Positions 23,000 to 33,690 of a stretch of DNA of 64,000 nucleotides are shown here, piece by piece; position 1 is the first letter of the stretch; each line of letters starts with the position of its first letter. This stretch comes from Isochrysis galbana. Taxonomy: Eukaryota > Haptophyta > Isochrysidales > Isochrysidaceae. The translations under genes were made by a program, and so were the position numbers. The notes under the pieces are model-generated. The model did no database searches and was not told the DNA's origin. It worked only from the letters and a program-made list of their open reading frames with translations. The stretch lies in assembly GCA_018136815.1 (NCBI GenBank), contig CM030940.1, positions 80,701-144,700 of the forward strand. The letters run 5' to 3'.

Positions 23000-23383
23000 G
23001 TTGACACATCGCTGAGTGAGTGAGAACCCCGAAGCGAGCTAGACAAATGCAAACTGCGTACTGCGTAGCCCGCGGACACTCGGCTTGCCAAGACGAGGGC
23101 GACCGCCTTACCCAGACCCCGAGAGAAGACTGAACGCGGCCTTCCCCACAATATCAAATAGAAGACCTCCAACAGGCCTGAGGCCTGCGCCCCAAACCCG
23201 CACTCTGAACTAGGCTCTCGGTAGTGCACCGGAGCCGGACCCCGGAAGCACCGAAGAAAAAGGGAACGAAGGGGGGAGCAAAGGGAGGAGGTGGAGAGAG
23301 GGGATGTAAGGGCGTCGTCGTAGCGGAGACAGGGTGACCTAGACCTAGAAGGCGAGTAGCCCAGAATCTTCAAATTTTTTTTT
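23000..23383 (+). mobile_element. LINE 3' end, truncated copy
   Basis: Matches the 3' UTR at 54110-54308: GGTAGTGCACCG, CCGGACCCCGGAA, GGAACGAAGGGGGG, AGGAGGTGGAG, then GTAGCCCAGAATCTTCA and a T run (23375-23383). No coding part is left and the 5' border is approximate. Confidence 0.75.
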
Positions 23384-23844
23384 CAATGGTGACCAATCAT
23401 AAGATTAGTCTCAAAGAATGTTTGAAAGCGACAAATGTGCTGGCCGGCGTTCGACGCACACTACCCCTACTTGGCCATCTCTATTCATTGCTTGCATCCA
23501 GCACACACCCGTGCTAACGCCACCGAGCAAAACACCTCAAGGGCTCCGCCTCTCCGACTTGAAGGCGCATGCCCCATAGACCCATGCCGATCCACCATGG
23601 CGGTTTTGTGGGTCGTCCCGCTTCGCCTATCGGCCACCTTAGGACTCAACGGAGCCAACCGACTGTGAACAACGGCAACAATCTTGTGCACTAGAGGTGG
23701 CCGGGGATAGGCTGGCATTCGGGGTCGGTGGGTCTCGCAATGGCGGGCAAGTCTCCATGGCCCAATTGACACCGCCTTTTGACGGTGCACGTCTTTCTTC
23801 AGGCAGTCATCCACGCTCGGCGTCCTTCGGCAGGCGCCGAGGAA

Positions 23845-26369
23845 TCACGCATCCCACTGCGTGTGGAAGACGCCCTGCTCATCCAGGCGGAGATAACCGT
23901 GGCCACCAAAGTAGTCGCGTTGGGCCTGGATGCACTGTGCAGATGGCAACACGGCTGAGCGGAAAGAGTCGTAGTAGCCTGTACAATTGGCAATGCGCGC
24001 CGTCAACGGGGAGCGGGCAAGACGCGTCGGCAGGGAGTGATAAGATGCGATGCGACGAGCGGCGCATTGAGTGTCGTTGCAAGGGGGCAGGGCTCAGGTA
24101 GCAGGGGCGGGCTCGCTCACTCAAAGAGGCGGAGAGCGCAGGGAGTGGAATCCCGCGCTGGATGCCCACCGCGACGGTGCGTCTCCACCCTGGTGCACGA
24201 GCCCGCATCTCGGCAGCGATGACAGGATCGAGGAGAAGGTTTGGCAACGCCGGGTTGTTCAGATAGGCGGTCCGCACCATCTGCGCAGACAACAGGAGAA
24301 GAAGGGGGTCAGCGCCTACTAAGGGTGCGAGGCTGTGTGTGTGTGTGTGGGGGGGGGGGGGGATGCACGAGTGCGCGTGCCTCTTGCTCCATCAACAACC
24401 CCTTGCCACGCCCACTCGCCCGTCGGCGCATGTCGCTTGCGCACCTGCAGGATTCGCGCGCGGATAATGCACCCACCTCGCCATATGGTGGCCAGCTGCT
24501 CGATGTGCAGCGACCAACCGTGCTCTCGCGAGGCGGCGGAGAGCAGGGCGAGTCCCTACGCGAGGAGGTGAATTGAGGTGGGAAGCAGTGGGACTGGCGG
24601 GCGCCTGGAGAGCGTTGACTAGTGCCGCGCTCGGCCGCACTCAATGGCGGGCTTACGGCGTGTGCAGGTGCGGGCGCGCCTGTGCATAGGAGCAGATCTT
24701 GGATGCTAACAGCGCATCTTCTAGCGCCTCGGCCCAGCCGGCGACGGGAACCACCACCTGACCGGGTCATGAGGTGGTGACGCGGAGAGGCCTCGACGTC
24801 AGGGCCTCGAGGCAAGGCGGGCAGAATCTGGCGCATGCCTAGTTGGCCCGTGGGCGCTCTAGCGGGTCAGGCACACTGACCTTGGTGCCGTTACGCGTGC
24901 CCCCAACGGGCGCGGCGGCGTTCAGAGAAAAGGCTGCCTCTCGTTGTGCCTTGAGGCTCGAGACGTAGCGCGCCTCAAGCGCGGCGGCCATCGTAGGGCA
25001 GGGGACGCCGAGCTCGGCAGCCTGAGTAGGGTCATGAGCGCATCAGGCGGCTGCTCGGCGAGCTGCACATGCGAGCGATAGGCCTCAGCGGCAGGTGGAC
25101 GTTGGGTGTAGCGTGGAGCGGTGTGGAGTACGTAAGAGCCTACATAGCGAGGCGTGCTGCGGCCAACCTGCTGGACGGTCCACTTGCCCGTCCCCTTGGA
25201 CCCGCATGAGTCGAGGATCGAATCGACGAGGGGACGGCCGCCTGCACGCCGCAAGGGCAAGGGTGTCAAGTAGGCAGGAGGCGGCCCGCTGGCGGGCGGA
25301 TCGGTCTGCGCACCGGCTCCCGCTCTGTCGTCTTCCTTGCGGTAGAGCATGGCCGTAATCTCAAGGAGGAAGGAGTCAAGCAGGCCGTGCGAGTATCTTG
25401 AGAGGAGATCGCTCAGCTGCATGGGCGAGAGGCCGCCAACCACACGTGCAAACGAGGCACCCTCCGCCAGGATCTGCATATCGCCGTACTCGATGCCATT
25501 ATGCACCTGCGGCAGAGCAGCCGGTGACGCGGTGGGGCGCCGTGGCGGGAGGGCGCGAAGCACGCTGAAGGAGGGAGGGAGCGCACCATCTTGACATAGT
25601 GCCCAGAGCCGCCTGGCCCGATGTAGCACACGCATGGCGTCCCACTCTTGCGAGTGACGCGCGCGTTGACAGGCGCTCCATCTTCCTGGACGCGCGCGGC
25701 GATGGCCTCAAGCATGGGCCGCGCGACGTCCCACGCGGCGCGCTCGCCCGATGGCATGAGGCACGGCCCGAGCCGCGCCCCACGCTCGCCACCTGACGTA
25801 CCGCATGCCATGAAGCGTATGCCCCTCTTCTTGAGCTCCTTCTGCCTCCTCTCGCTCTCCTCAAACCACTCGTTCCCGCAGTCGAGAACGACGTCGTCCC
25901 GATCGAGGAGCGGAAGCAGTCGGTCGAGCACCGCGTCGACGGCCTTCCCCGCCGGCACCAGCAGCAGCACCGTCCGAGGCCGAGAGAGAGAGCGACAGAA
26001 GGCGCGGGGCGAGGTGAAGCAGAGTGCCTTCAAGCGCTCCGCAGCCGCCGCCTTCTCTGCGCCCTCCGCCTTGACGGGATCGGAGTCAAGCCCTGCAACT
26101 GGCTCCTCCAGACTCTCAGCGAGGTTGAGAAGCAGCTGAGAGCCCATCACACCTAGCCCCACCACTCCGACTCTCGGCGTTTGAAGAGAAGAAGGCGCTG
26201 TCTTGCTGTTACGGGCGTATAGGGCGAGGAAGAGGAGAAAGAGAAGAGCTAGGGAGGTGGCTAGTAGAAGCGAGGATCTCGTGGCATCGCCCTCGACCGC
26301 CTGCACCGCCGCGTGACGCCGGGCAGGCAGCCAGAGAGGAGAAGCGAGAGAGACGACGAGGGCGAGCAT
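23845..26369 (-). CDS. 6-phosphogluconate dehydrogenase, decarboxylating, membrane-anchored form
   Basis: Converts 6-phosphogluconate to ribulose 5-phosphate and CO2 with NADP+, in the oxidative pentose phosphate pathway. Seven exons (minus strand): 26369-25587, 25506-25168, 25021-24881, 24757-24680, 24555-24445, 24280-24121, 23978-23845; they sum to 581 codons plus stop with every phase closed. Signatures in order: VGVVGLGVMGSQL (NADP fold), DCGNEW, GHYVKM joined to VHNGIEYGDM, ILDSCGSKGTGKWT, SLKAQRE, ALLASKICSYAQ, WRGGCIIRA, NLLLD, GIPLPALSASL and a final FHTQWDA. The residues before the enzyme include a signal-like start (MLALVVSLASPLWL) and a Leu-rich TM segment, unlike cytosolic enzymes, so ER or bipartite plastid targeting is likely. 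A Pro/Ala-rich insert follows YRKEDD. Intron 4 needs a GC donor (CAG|GCGCGC). Confidence 0.93.
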
Positions 26370-26399
26370 CGTGCGACGGGGGAGAGAAGAGTTCTCTTG

Positions 26400-27370
26400 T
26401 AGAGAGAGCTCTAACGTAGAAGCGTATATATTTTACGATCTACGGGTCTACGGGGGTGTACGAGTATACGAGTATGCAGGATGAGAATACGAGAATGGAG
26501 GATGGCTTGCACATGTATTTGCGTACTCCGATGAGTATGCATTTGCAACTCGGAAAAGTGTGAATTTTTAATTTTCTACATGAAAGTTAGTACCGCTACT
26601 GCTATTGCTACTGCCACTAGTAGTCTAGTAGTCTAGTAGCTAGTAGTGGCCACTATAGTATGGAGTATGGGTATGGCGGTGCAGCATTAATAAGAAAACA
26701 GGAAACAAGACTCCCAAGCTTCTAAAGCTTTCTTGCCCCCATCGGGCTCCGCCCGGGAGTTTCTTATTTGAGGTTCCGTAGTAGGGGTAGGGGCTAGGGG
26801 CGGGCTTGACCTGGCTTGTCGCATTCAAGAGGATGCAACTTGAGGTTCCCTTTTTTTTAGCCCCCCCGTTGCCATTTTCTACACCTTATACAATTCTACA
26901 TTCTACCCCAAACCTTCACCAACCCCGTCGCTACCAACACAAATTCCAACGTTATCCACCGACGTCTGACCAATCGTGAGTGGACCTACAACCACCGAAG
27001 CTTGGTATAATACGTCACATGGTAAGGACTCTACATTAACAGAATATTTTTGCGGAATCACAGCAGGTGGTTGGCATGTGGGGAAAGGCTGCAACATCAG
27101 GATTGGTTATTTTTTCAAATGCCCCCGTGAATAAGATATAAAAAATTTAAGGACTTAAACGCGTGAACAATTACCGTAACAGTAAAAATAAAACTCAAAT
27201 CCTCGAATTTCGAGACGAAAATCGGCGAACCAGGACTTGAGCCCAGGGAGAATCCGAATCTGCACGCCTTGCGCGACCACGGCGAACATAGAAGACGGTA
27301 TATAGCGAAGAAGGCTCGTACTCATGCCGAAATATTCATGCCAGGAGGCCTGAATACAACACCCTCCCCT
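26400..27370. other. Intergenic, AT-richer, no gene recognised
   Basis: Upstream of the 6PGDH start. Contains TACGAGTA-type short repeats (26455-26490). No convincing frame on either strand. Confidence 0.5.
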
Positions 27371-27378
27371 CTGCAGTT

Positions 27379-27642
27379 TCCTCCCCCCTTCTGCAGTTCT
27401 CACCCCCTCTGCAGTCTCCTCCCTCCCCCCTCTCCATTCCCTGATTTTCCCGGGCCAGGCCGGGAAAAATACGTGAATGTGAGGGAGGATTGGGTGAGTC
27501 GTGTTGTGATTCCTCCCCCTTCTGCAGTTCTCACCCCCTCTGCAGCTCTCCTCCCTCCCCTCTCTCCATTCCCTGATTTTCCCGGGCCCGGCCGGGAAAA
27601 ATACGTGAATGTGAGGGAGGATTGGGTCAGTGTTGGGATCTC
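27379..27642. repeat. Two tandem 132-bp units, each with a hairpin
   Basis: Units start at 27379 and 27511 with TCCTCCCCC(C)TTCTGCAG. Each contains a TTTTCCCGG...CCGGGAAAA hairpin and ends in AATGTGAGGGAGGATTGGGT. Non-coding in all frames I checked by eye. Confidence 0.8.
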
Positions 27643-28024
27643 ACCCCCTCGGCAGTTTCTCTCCCCCCCCTTCCGCTCCCCCCTCTCCCCCCCCCTCCGC
27701 TCCTCCCCTTCCCCTCCGCTGTTCCCCCCCCCCCAAGAAAGTCGAGGCGGTACGCTCGATCGATCCTGTCGCATTCGCGAATCGACTCTCGCTAGGCTTC
27801 TCTCTTCTCTTCGTTCGGTATTTATCGTTATAATTCTCTCGTTCTCGTTCTCGGTCAAAAACTTCGCGTGGACGCCTAGGATCTAGGGTTCTGGAGCGCC
27901 CTCCCTCTGCTCTCTCGAAGAGAAGGAAAGTTTCCCCACCTTTCTTCCTCCCAGGCGCCTCGCAAAAGGTTTAATTCGCTATCTCCCCGCGTTTCTTTAC
28001 CTGCTTCTGGGGGCAATCAGGTTT

Positions 28025-28145
28025 GGTTTGCCATCTCCCCTCGGAGATCGATTTAGGTTCGCTGCTTGGGTGAGGGAATCTTTCTCCTTGGTCCTTGGTT
28101 TGCCATCTCCCCTTGGAGATTGATTTAGATTCGCTGCTTTGGTTT
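28025..28145. repeat. Direct repeat, ~72-bp period
   Basis: GGTTTGCCATCTCCCCT and GGAGAT(C/T)GATTTAG recur at 28025 and 28097. A third weaker version precedes at about 27978. It lies just upstream of the Ty3/gypsy remnant and could be part of a decayed leader. Confidence 0.6.
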
Positions 28146-28451
28146 TGGGTTATCTTTCCCCTTGATGCAAGTTGCATGGAAGCCCTTGGTCCCGTTGGTT
28201 TTTGGTCCGGCGATGTGGGGTCTCGGTTATTTCATGTTTTGCTTGGTTTGGGTGAATGATTCTAGTGTGTTCGTGAGTCGGTGTCGCAGCATCGTTGGAT
28301 CCGACGTCTTGTCGTCAGTCGTCATCCGTCGCTCTCGCTCTCGTCGCTCTCGCTCTCGTAACACTCGTACCCTACAAACTCTCCTCGCCTCGCCAGCCCC
28401 TGCCAACACAGCCCTCCTCTCACTCACCCTCGCCTCTCGCCTCTCGCTCGA

Positions 28452-28910
28452 TGTCGCTCTCGCCGCCGTCCTCGCCCTCGCTCAAGCCCGCCTGCCCGCC
28501 TTCCTATGCTGACGGGCCTCAGCCCGTCAGCGTCTCCGAAGTCGTCTCCTCCGCCGCGCCTGCCGCCGGTCTGCCTCCTTCCTCATTGCCCTCAGGCCCT
28601 ATGGGCCATCCCAATTCGTCAGATCCGCGTCACATCAACTCGCTCGAGAAAGTCCGCTCTTTTCTCGGTCTTTGCTCGTACTACCGTCGGTTCATCAAGG
28701 GCTTCGCGCACGTCGCGGCCCCTCTCACCGACCTCACGCGTACGGGTGTCGATGTGGCTACTGTCTCTCAGTCACCTGAGTGTCAGACCAGCGCTGGGTC
28801 CGAAACGAAATTCTCGCCGGAGCCAATTCACACGACACACGACGGATCTCCCCTCGGTGACGACAACGGAAACTGGGACGCAGCCCGACACTCCTCCCCC
28901 AGGGGATAAA
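28452..28910 (+). pseudogene. Ty3/gypsy retroelement remnant (Gag-like start and RT thumb)
   Basis: A Ser/Pro-rich start (MSLSPPSSPSLKPACPP) like that at 8243 is followed at about 28635 by LEKVRSFLGLCSYYRRFI and APLTDLTRTG, the conserved end of Ty3/gypsy reverse transcriptase. The catalytic core between them is missing, so this is an internally deleted copy. After it comes a peptide block DLPSVTTTETGTQPDTPPP in another frame, repeated on the minus strand near 36.9 and 37.0 kb. Confidence 0.72.
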
Positions 28911-28984
28911 TGCGCTGGAAGAAGCGGTGCGCCATAGTATCACCTCCGTGGTTCAAGTTCAAGATCAAGATGTCGAGCTCAGCC

Positions 28985-29350
28985 GTGTTGAGGACGATGC
29001 TCCAACTGCGTGCGCTCGGAGTTGGTGAACACCGGCGAATGGTGATCCCGCGCGGCCTTCTCGCTGGAAGAGTCGCGGGATAGCGCCTGACGCACCTTGC
29101 CCTCAGTGGCTAGAGGGAACTTGCCGGAGCGTATCGCTCGGCGCGCGCTCTCGCCCGTCGCGCGGCAGTGCTCCACGGCCTTGCGGCTTGCGGCTTGCGG
29201 ACGTCTTCGAACGTCGCGAGCCGTTCCTCCGCTAGGACTTCGTGGGCAGCCTTGGTGTAGGCTCCCTTGGCCCCTCTGGGCGGCGCCACAGGCACCCTGG
29301 CGGCCGCCGGAGCCATCGGCGCCGGCGCGTGCGCGCTGCGAAGCGCTGTC
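28985..29350 (-). other. Possible decayed coding sequence, unrecognised
   Basis: Two minus-strand frames with non-repetitive, helix-prone sequence: AYTKAAHEVLAEERLATFED (around 29250), and EGKVRQALSRDSSSEKAARD further down. They would need a frame change near 29150. No known domain seen. Confidence 0.25.
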
Positions 29351-29539
29351 GGCTGCGAAGCTCTGCTAGCATCTATTGTCTATTGGAGAAAAAAAAAGCA
29401 AAAAGAACGGAGAACGGAGGTAGCACCTATATGATTACATGATATATATAGATACCCGAGCTCGTTCCCCTCGGCGTGGACTCTCGCTCTCTCTTCCTTT
29501 GGAATCGGCAAAAACAAAATTCGGAGGGAGGGAGAGGGA

Positions 29540-30424
29540 GGGAGATGAGATGAGAGAGAGAGAGAGAGAGAGAGGGAGGGAGGGGGGAGAGAGAAAGAGA
29601 GAGAGGGAGAGAGAGAGAGAAGAGAGAGTCCCCCACAGAGAAATCCAAACTTTTGGGACGTTTCCCCCCTCACAGGGGGTGGTTGCCCTCTCCCTCTCTC
29701 TTCTCTCTCTTCTCTCTCCCTCTTCTCTCTCTCTCTTCTCTCCCTCCCTCCCTCTCTCCTCTTCATCCCCCTGTTGTTCTCTCTCTCTCCTCATCTCCTC
29801 TCACCTAATCTCAGCACCCCCCCTCCCCCCCGTTTTTTCGCGTCCTTGGCCATCATATACCTCGCTTCTACGGCTCATCTCCCGTCGGCCCCTGCAGGCC
29901 CTCCTCCACTTCCTCTCTCTTCTACACGACTTATCAACCCCCCTTTTCTCACATATCTTTCCCCCCTCCCCGCCTCTCTCTCCATCTTTCCTCCCCCTCT
30001 CTCTCCCCCCCCCCCCCCTCTCTCCCCCTCTCCCTCTCTCTCTCTCTCCCTCCCTCTCCCTCTCTCTCTCCCTCCCTCCCTCCCTCCCTCTCTCTCCTCT
30101 TCCCCCCCCTTTTCTATCTCTCTCCTCCCTCTCTCTCTCCTCTTCCTCCCCCTCCCCGAGCGCCCTCTCATCACCCTACTCTGCCACCCCCCACATTTCA
30201 CATCTCTCTCTCTCTCCGTTAGATCTCTCCGTATCTAAAGTCTCCACGGTGTCCTCCCCCCGCCCCACTCTCCTCTCAGTTCACTTCCTCTCCTTCTTTC
30301 CCCCCCCTAGAGTTCTGCTTCTTCCCTCGTCATCTTGCCAATATCTTCTCTCTCTCGTCTCCTCCCTCCTCCTTCTTCTTCTTCCTCTCTCTCCCCCCAC
30401 CCACCTCTCTCTCTCTCCCTTCTC

Positions 30425-30470
<46 letters not shown>

Positions 30471-31270
30471 CCCGCGCCCCCCCTCTCTCCCCCTCTTCCC
30501 CCCTCTCTCCCTCCATGGCAGGCTGGCAAGGTGCTCCGCCGCTCGCTCGCTCTCTCGCTCCCTCCCCACACCATTCCTTCCATCCCCTTCCCCTTTCCCC
30601 TCCCCCTCTGCTTCACAAGGAGCGCGCAGGCTTCTCCCTCTCGTCCCCATCCCCATCCCCACTCGCTTTGTTCTCTCTCTCTCCCTCTCTCTCCCTCTCT
30701 CTCCCTCTTTCTTTCTCCCTCTCCCTCTCCCTTTGTCTCTCGTTCTTCTTCTCTTCTATCCCACCCCCCCTCCTCTCTCTCTTCTCTCCCCCTCTCTCTC
30801 TTCCTTCTTCTCCCCCTCCCCGCCCCCTCTTCCCTCCCTTTCTCTCCTTGTGCGTGCGTACGCGCGCGTGCGCGCGTGTGTATGTCATTCTCTCTCTCCA
30901 TCACTCATTCTCCCTCTGTCTCATTCTCTCTACCTCCCCCCCCCTTCATTTTGTCGCTCGCTCCTTCACCCCTCTCCGCCCCCTCACCCCTTCCCTCGTC
31001 TACCTGTCCGCTCCCGTCCCCTACTACTCTGCCTTTCAGCGCCCACCGGAGCCCCCACAACCCTTCTTCTACCACGTATCCCTAGTCCAGTCCCACTCCC
31101 ACTCCCACCTTTTCCTCCTCCCACCCCAAATACCTTTTACTCCTCGCCCCCCTCCCTTCAAACAGGCTCTTCCTCATCCCTCCCTGCACTCCCCCCCCCC
31201 CCCCCCCCCCGGCCATCTGCCGGGTCCCATGGTGGGCTCGCACTCCCCTCGCGCCCCTCCCCACCCCGAA
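29540..31270. repeat. Long pyrimidine tract ((CT)n, CCCT, poly-C)
   Basis: About 1.7 kb of mostly C and T on the + strand after a short GA-rich start (29540-29630), with a C run near 31190-31210. Large Ser/Leu/Pro frames (for example 29439-31085) are artefacts. It lies immediately 5' of the F-box gene and may include its promoter or 5' UTR. Confidence 0.9.
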
Positions 31271-31281
31271 TCACCCCCCCC

Positions 31282-33690
31282 GCTCCCACAGGTGGCCGAT
31301 CCTCGACCCACGTCGACCCAGTCGAGCTTCTCTGCGAGCTTCAGGAGCGGTTGCAGCGGCTAGATGCGCTGCTGCAGCGCCTCAGCACACCAGCCGCCGA
31401 GGGCACCGACTGTCCGCCTCGTTGCGAGCCGTGCTGGCTGCCGCGCCAAGGCAGTGTCAGCAATGGCTCAACACCCCACGTCTCGCCGCGCGAGCTGACG
31501 CAGGCGCGCTCTCAGACGGGTCTCTACGCGCGCATCCAGGCGCGTCTCCTCTTCGAGCAGCGTGTCCGCGAACCGGGCGCATTTGGTGGCGCCTCGCCCG
31601 CGCTAAGTCGACCACCAACCTCCGCTTCAGCGCTGGGCGCGCCACGCACAAGCGGTGGTAGGAACATGTCCGCGACCGCCACCTTCTTCGAGTACTCGGA
31701 GCTACTTGAGCACATGCTCTCATTCGTCACCTCGCCAGGCGAGCTTGCTCGCCACGGTGCCGTCTGCACTTCATGGTATCTTGCGTCGAGGCTCCATACG
31801 CTGTGGGAGCGGATGCTACGCTCTTCAGGCCGTCTAGTCGGGCCCGGGTGTGAGTTGCTGCCCATCCCGTACGAGGAAGAGTACACGCTTTTCGAGACTT
31901 TCGGTCGCATCCATCGTCACGGCTGCCGACCGCTCAACCCTGCGACGGACGCCGCGCCACCGCTGCCCGGCACCATCGACCGCTACGTCGACGATCTCGC
32001 CGCCTACAAGATCTCGGCGCAGCTGGGCGAGCTCTCGGGCGCGCCGCAGCCGGTGTCGGGTGACGCCCTGGCGATGCTGCAGCGCGGCGCAGGCGGTCTC
32101 TACCTGGCGACTCATGCTACTCGTGGCCATGTCGTGATCCGCTCGCTCACTTCCTCGCACTCAGCAATCGTGTGCACCGCGATGTCCGGAAAACGGCCGA
32201 GCATGCCGCTGCCCACCTCACCGCACCTACAGCCAGTGCTGCAAGCCATCTGCGAGGGACGGAAGCACGCCTACTTGGTGCAGCCCGTTTTCGAGTCGTC
32301 GCTCGAGCTCCGGCTCAAGGCGTCGGCACTCCATGCGGCCCATGCCCACCGCATTTTCTGCCAACTCGCACATGCGCTCGCCTCACTCCATGCACAGGGC
32401 TACGCGCACGGATCGGTGCTGATATCGTCCGTTTTGCTCGTCGCGCATGATCGGCCGCCGTTTGCGCGGCTCGACCAGATCTACACCGCGCGCCGCGTCG
32501 CGTGGCCAGCGGCCGACGACCCAGCCCCGAGCGGCCCGCCGCTGTCTGCCGGTCACTCGCCGACCTCGCCGCTGGACGTTGCCAACGACGGCGCAGCAGA
32601 GCACCCGTCATTCGTGCCGCTTGCGCTCCCCATGATGAGCGCAGATGCGTTCGAGGAAGATGTGGATGTCTCGTTTGATCACCTGCTCAGCCGGGCGTGG
32701 AACGGCTACGAGCGGCTCGGCACACTCGGCTCGGTCCACTTCGACCCGCTTTCTGACCTCGATGGCAACGCCGGGGCCGATACAGCGGTCGGCATGCTGC
32801 ATGACGAGGTAGTGGCGGCAAGGGCCGACGTCTCACCCCACTTTGCTGCCGACATAAGCGACCTGGGCCGGGTGCTCCTCCGCATGCTGCTGCAGCCGTA
32901 CAAGCGCCGCGCCGCCGCGGCCGCGGCGCCGCCCTTCCCGGAAGGCTTTGCTGCCCTCGCTGCTGAAATCGGCGACGGCGCCGATCCGCCCTTCGCTCAG
33001 GGTGCCGACTTGCGCCCGCCGCCGCCTCGCTCTGCATTCGATCCGGCGCTTCGTTCATTGCTCTGCGCAATGTTCTCGCCGTCACCACGCCGCCGGCCCA
33101 CAGCCGAGCAGATCCTGCGCCACCCATGGGTGCGCAGCGGGGCAGGCTTGACGCACGGAGGCGGCTCCGCCGGCCTCACTCATGAGTACATCGCATCTGC
33201 GGAGGCGCCTGCGCGCATCGGAGGCAACGGCTTCCTAAACGCGCCCCTCTGCAGTTGCTGGAACTTGATCAACGCTGCTGCCCCCTCGCGAGCCACGCCG
33301 TCCGACCTACGCCTCCTACGCCGGCCGATGCCACCATTTCAGCAGGTCTCGCTCGCCGGCTCGGCTGCCGTCACGGATGAGTGGCTCGAGGCGCTCGCCG
33401 CCAACCACGCCGGCACACTCGAACGGCTCGATGTGAGCGGCTGCGATTCGCTCAGCGCCTCGCAACGGCCACTCGTCGCGCTCACCAAGTTCAAGCGCCT
33501 CCGGCTGCTACGGCTGCCCGCACAGCGCTGGGAGGAGCGCGCGCTCGCCAACGCCCTCTCCGAGCTGCCGCAGCTATGCTGGCTCGATGAGGCGTCGACG
33601 CACGACCTGCACAGCGCTCGCGACGCGCTCGCCGACCAGTGTGCGATCCTAGAGAACGTGCGCGTGCTCCAAGCGGCCAGCTCGAGCTGA
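31282..33690 (+). CDS. F-box protein with pseudokinase-like domain and LRR-like tail
   Basis: Probable SCF ubiquitin-ligase adaptor. The frame is open well upstream through the pyrimidine tract; I begin at a likely acceptor (CCCACAG before 31282), and the true start may be an upstream exon or the ATG at 31666. Domains: a helical segment VELLCELQERLQRLDALLQRL; an F-box (YSELLEHMLSFV...LARHGAVCTSWYLASRLHTLWERML) at 31690-31830; a kinase fold from about 31970 to 33140 with HRIFCQLAHALASLHAQGYAHG in the catalytic-loop position, DISDLGRVLLRML, and ALRSLLCAMFSPSPRRRPTAEQ plus HPWVRS; then an LRR-like piece, LERLDVSGCDSL to FKRLRLLRLP. HRD is replaced by AHG, DFG is not found, and the VAIK-type Lys is Arg in VVIRSL, so catalysis is unlikely. 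Confidence 0.7.
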   Translation, partial: APTGGRSSTHVDPVELLCELQERLQRLDALLQRLSTPAAEGTDCPPRCEPCWLPRQGSVSNGSTPHVSPRELTQARSQTGLYARIQARLLFEQRVREPGAFGGASPALSRPPTSASALGAPRTSGGRNMSATATFFEYSELLEHMLSFVTSPGELARHGAVCTSWYLASRLHTLWERMLRSSGRLVGPGCELLPIPYEEEYTLFETFGRIHRHGCRPLNPATDAAPPLPGTIDRYVDDLAAYKISAQLGELSGAPQPVSGDALAMLQRGAGGLYLATHATRGHVVIRSLTSSHSAIVCTAMSGKRPSMPLPTSPHLQPVLQAICEGRKHAYLVQPVFESSLELRLKASALHAAHAHRIFCQLAHALASLHAQGYAHGSVLISSVLLVAHDRPPFARLDQIYTARRVAWPAADDPAPSGPPLSAGHSPTSPLDVANDGAAEHPSFVPLALPMMSADAFEEDVDVSFDHLLSRAWNGYERLGTLGSVHFDPLSDLDGNAGADTAVGMLHDEVVAARADVSPHFAADISDLGRVLLRMLLQPYKRRAAAAAAPPFPEGFAALAAEIGDGADPPFAQGADLRPPPPRSAFDPALRSLLCAMFSPSPRRRPTAEQILRHPWVRSGAGLTHGGGSAGLTHEYIASAEAPARIGGNGFLNAPLCSCWNLINAAAPSRATPSDLRLLRRPMPPFQQVSLAGSAAVTDEWLEALAANHAGTLERLDVSGCDSLSASQRPLVALTKFKRLRLLRLPAQRWEERALANALSELPQLCWLDEASTHDLHSARDALADQCAILENVRVLQAASSS

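Noticed and set aside
29439..31085. 548-residue Ser/Leu/Pro frame
   Set aside because: Low-complexity pyrimidine tract with no stop in this frame; no protein signature.
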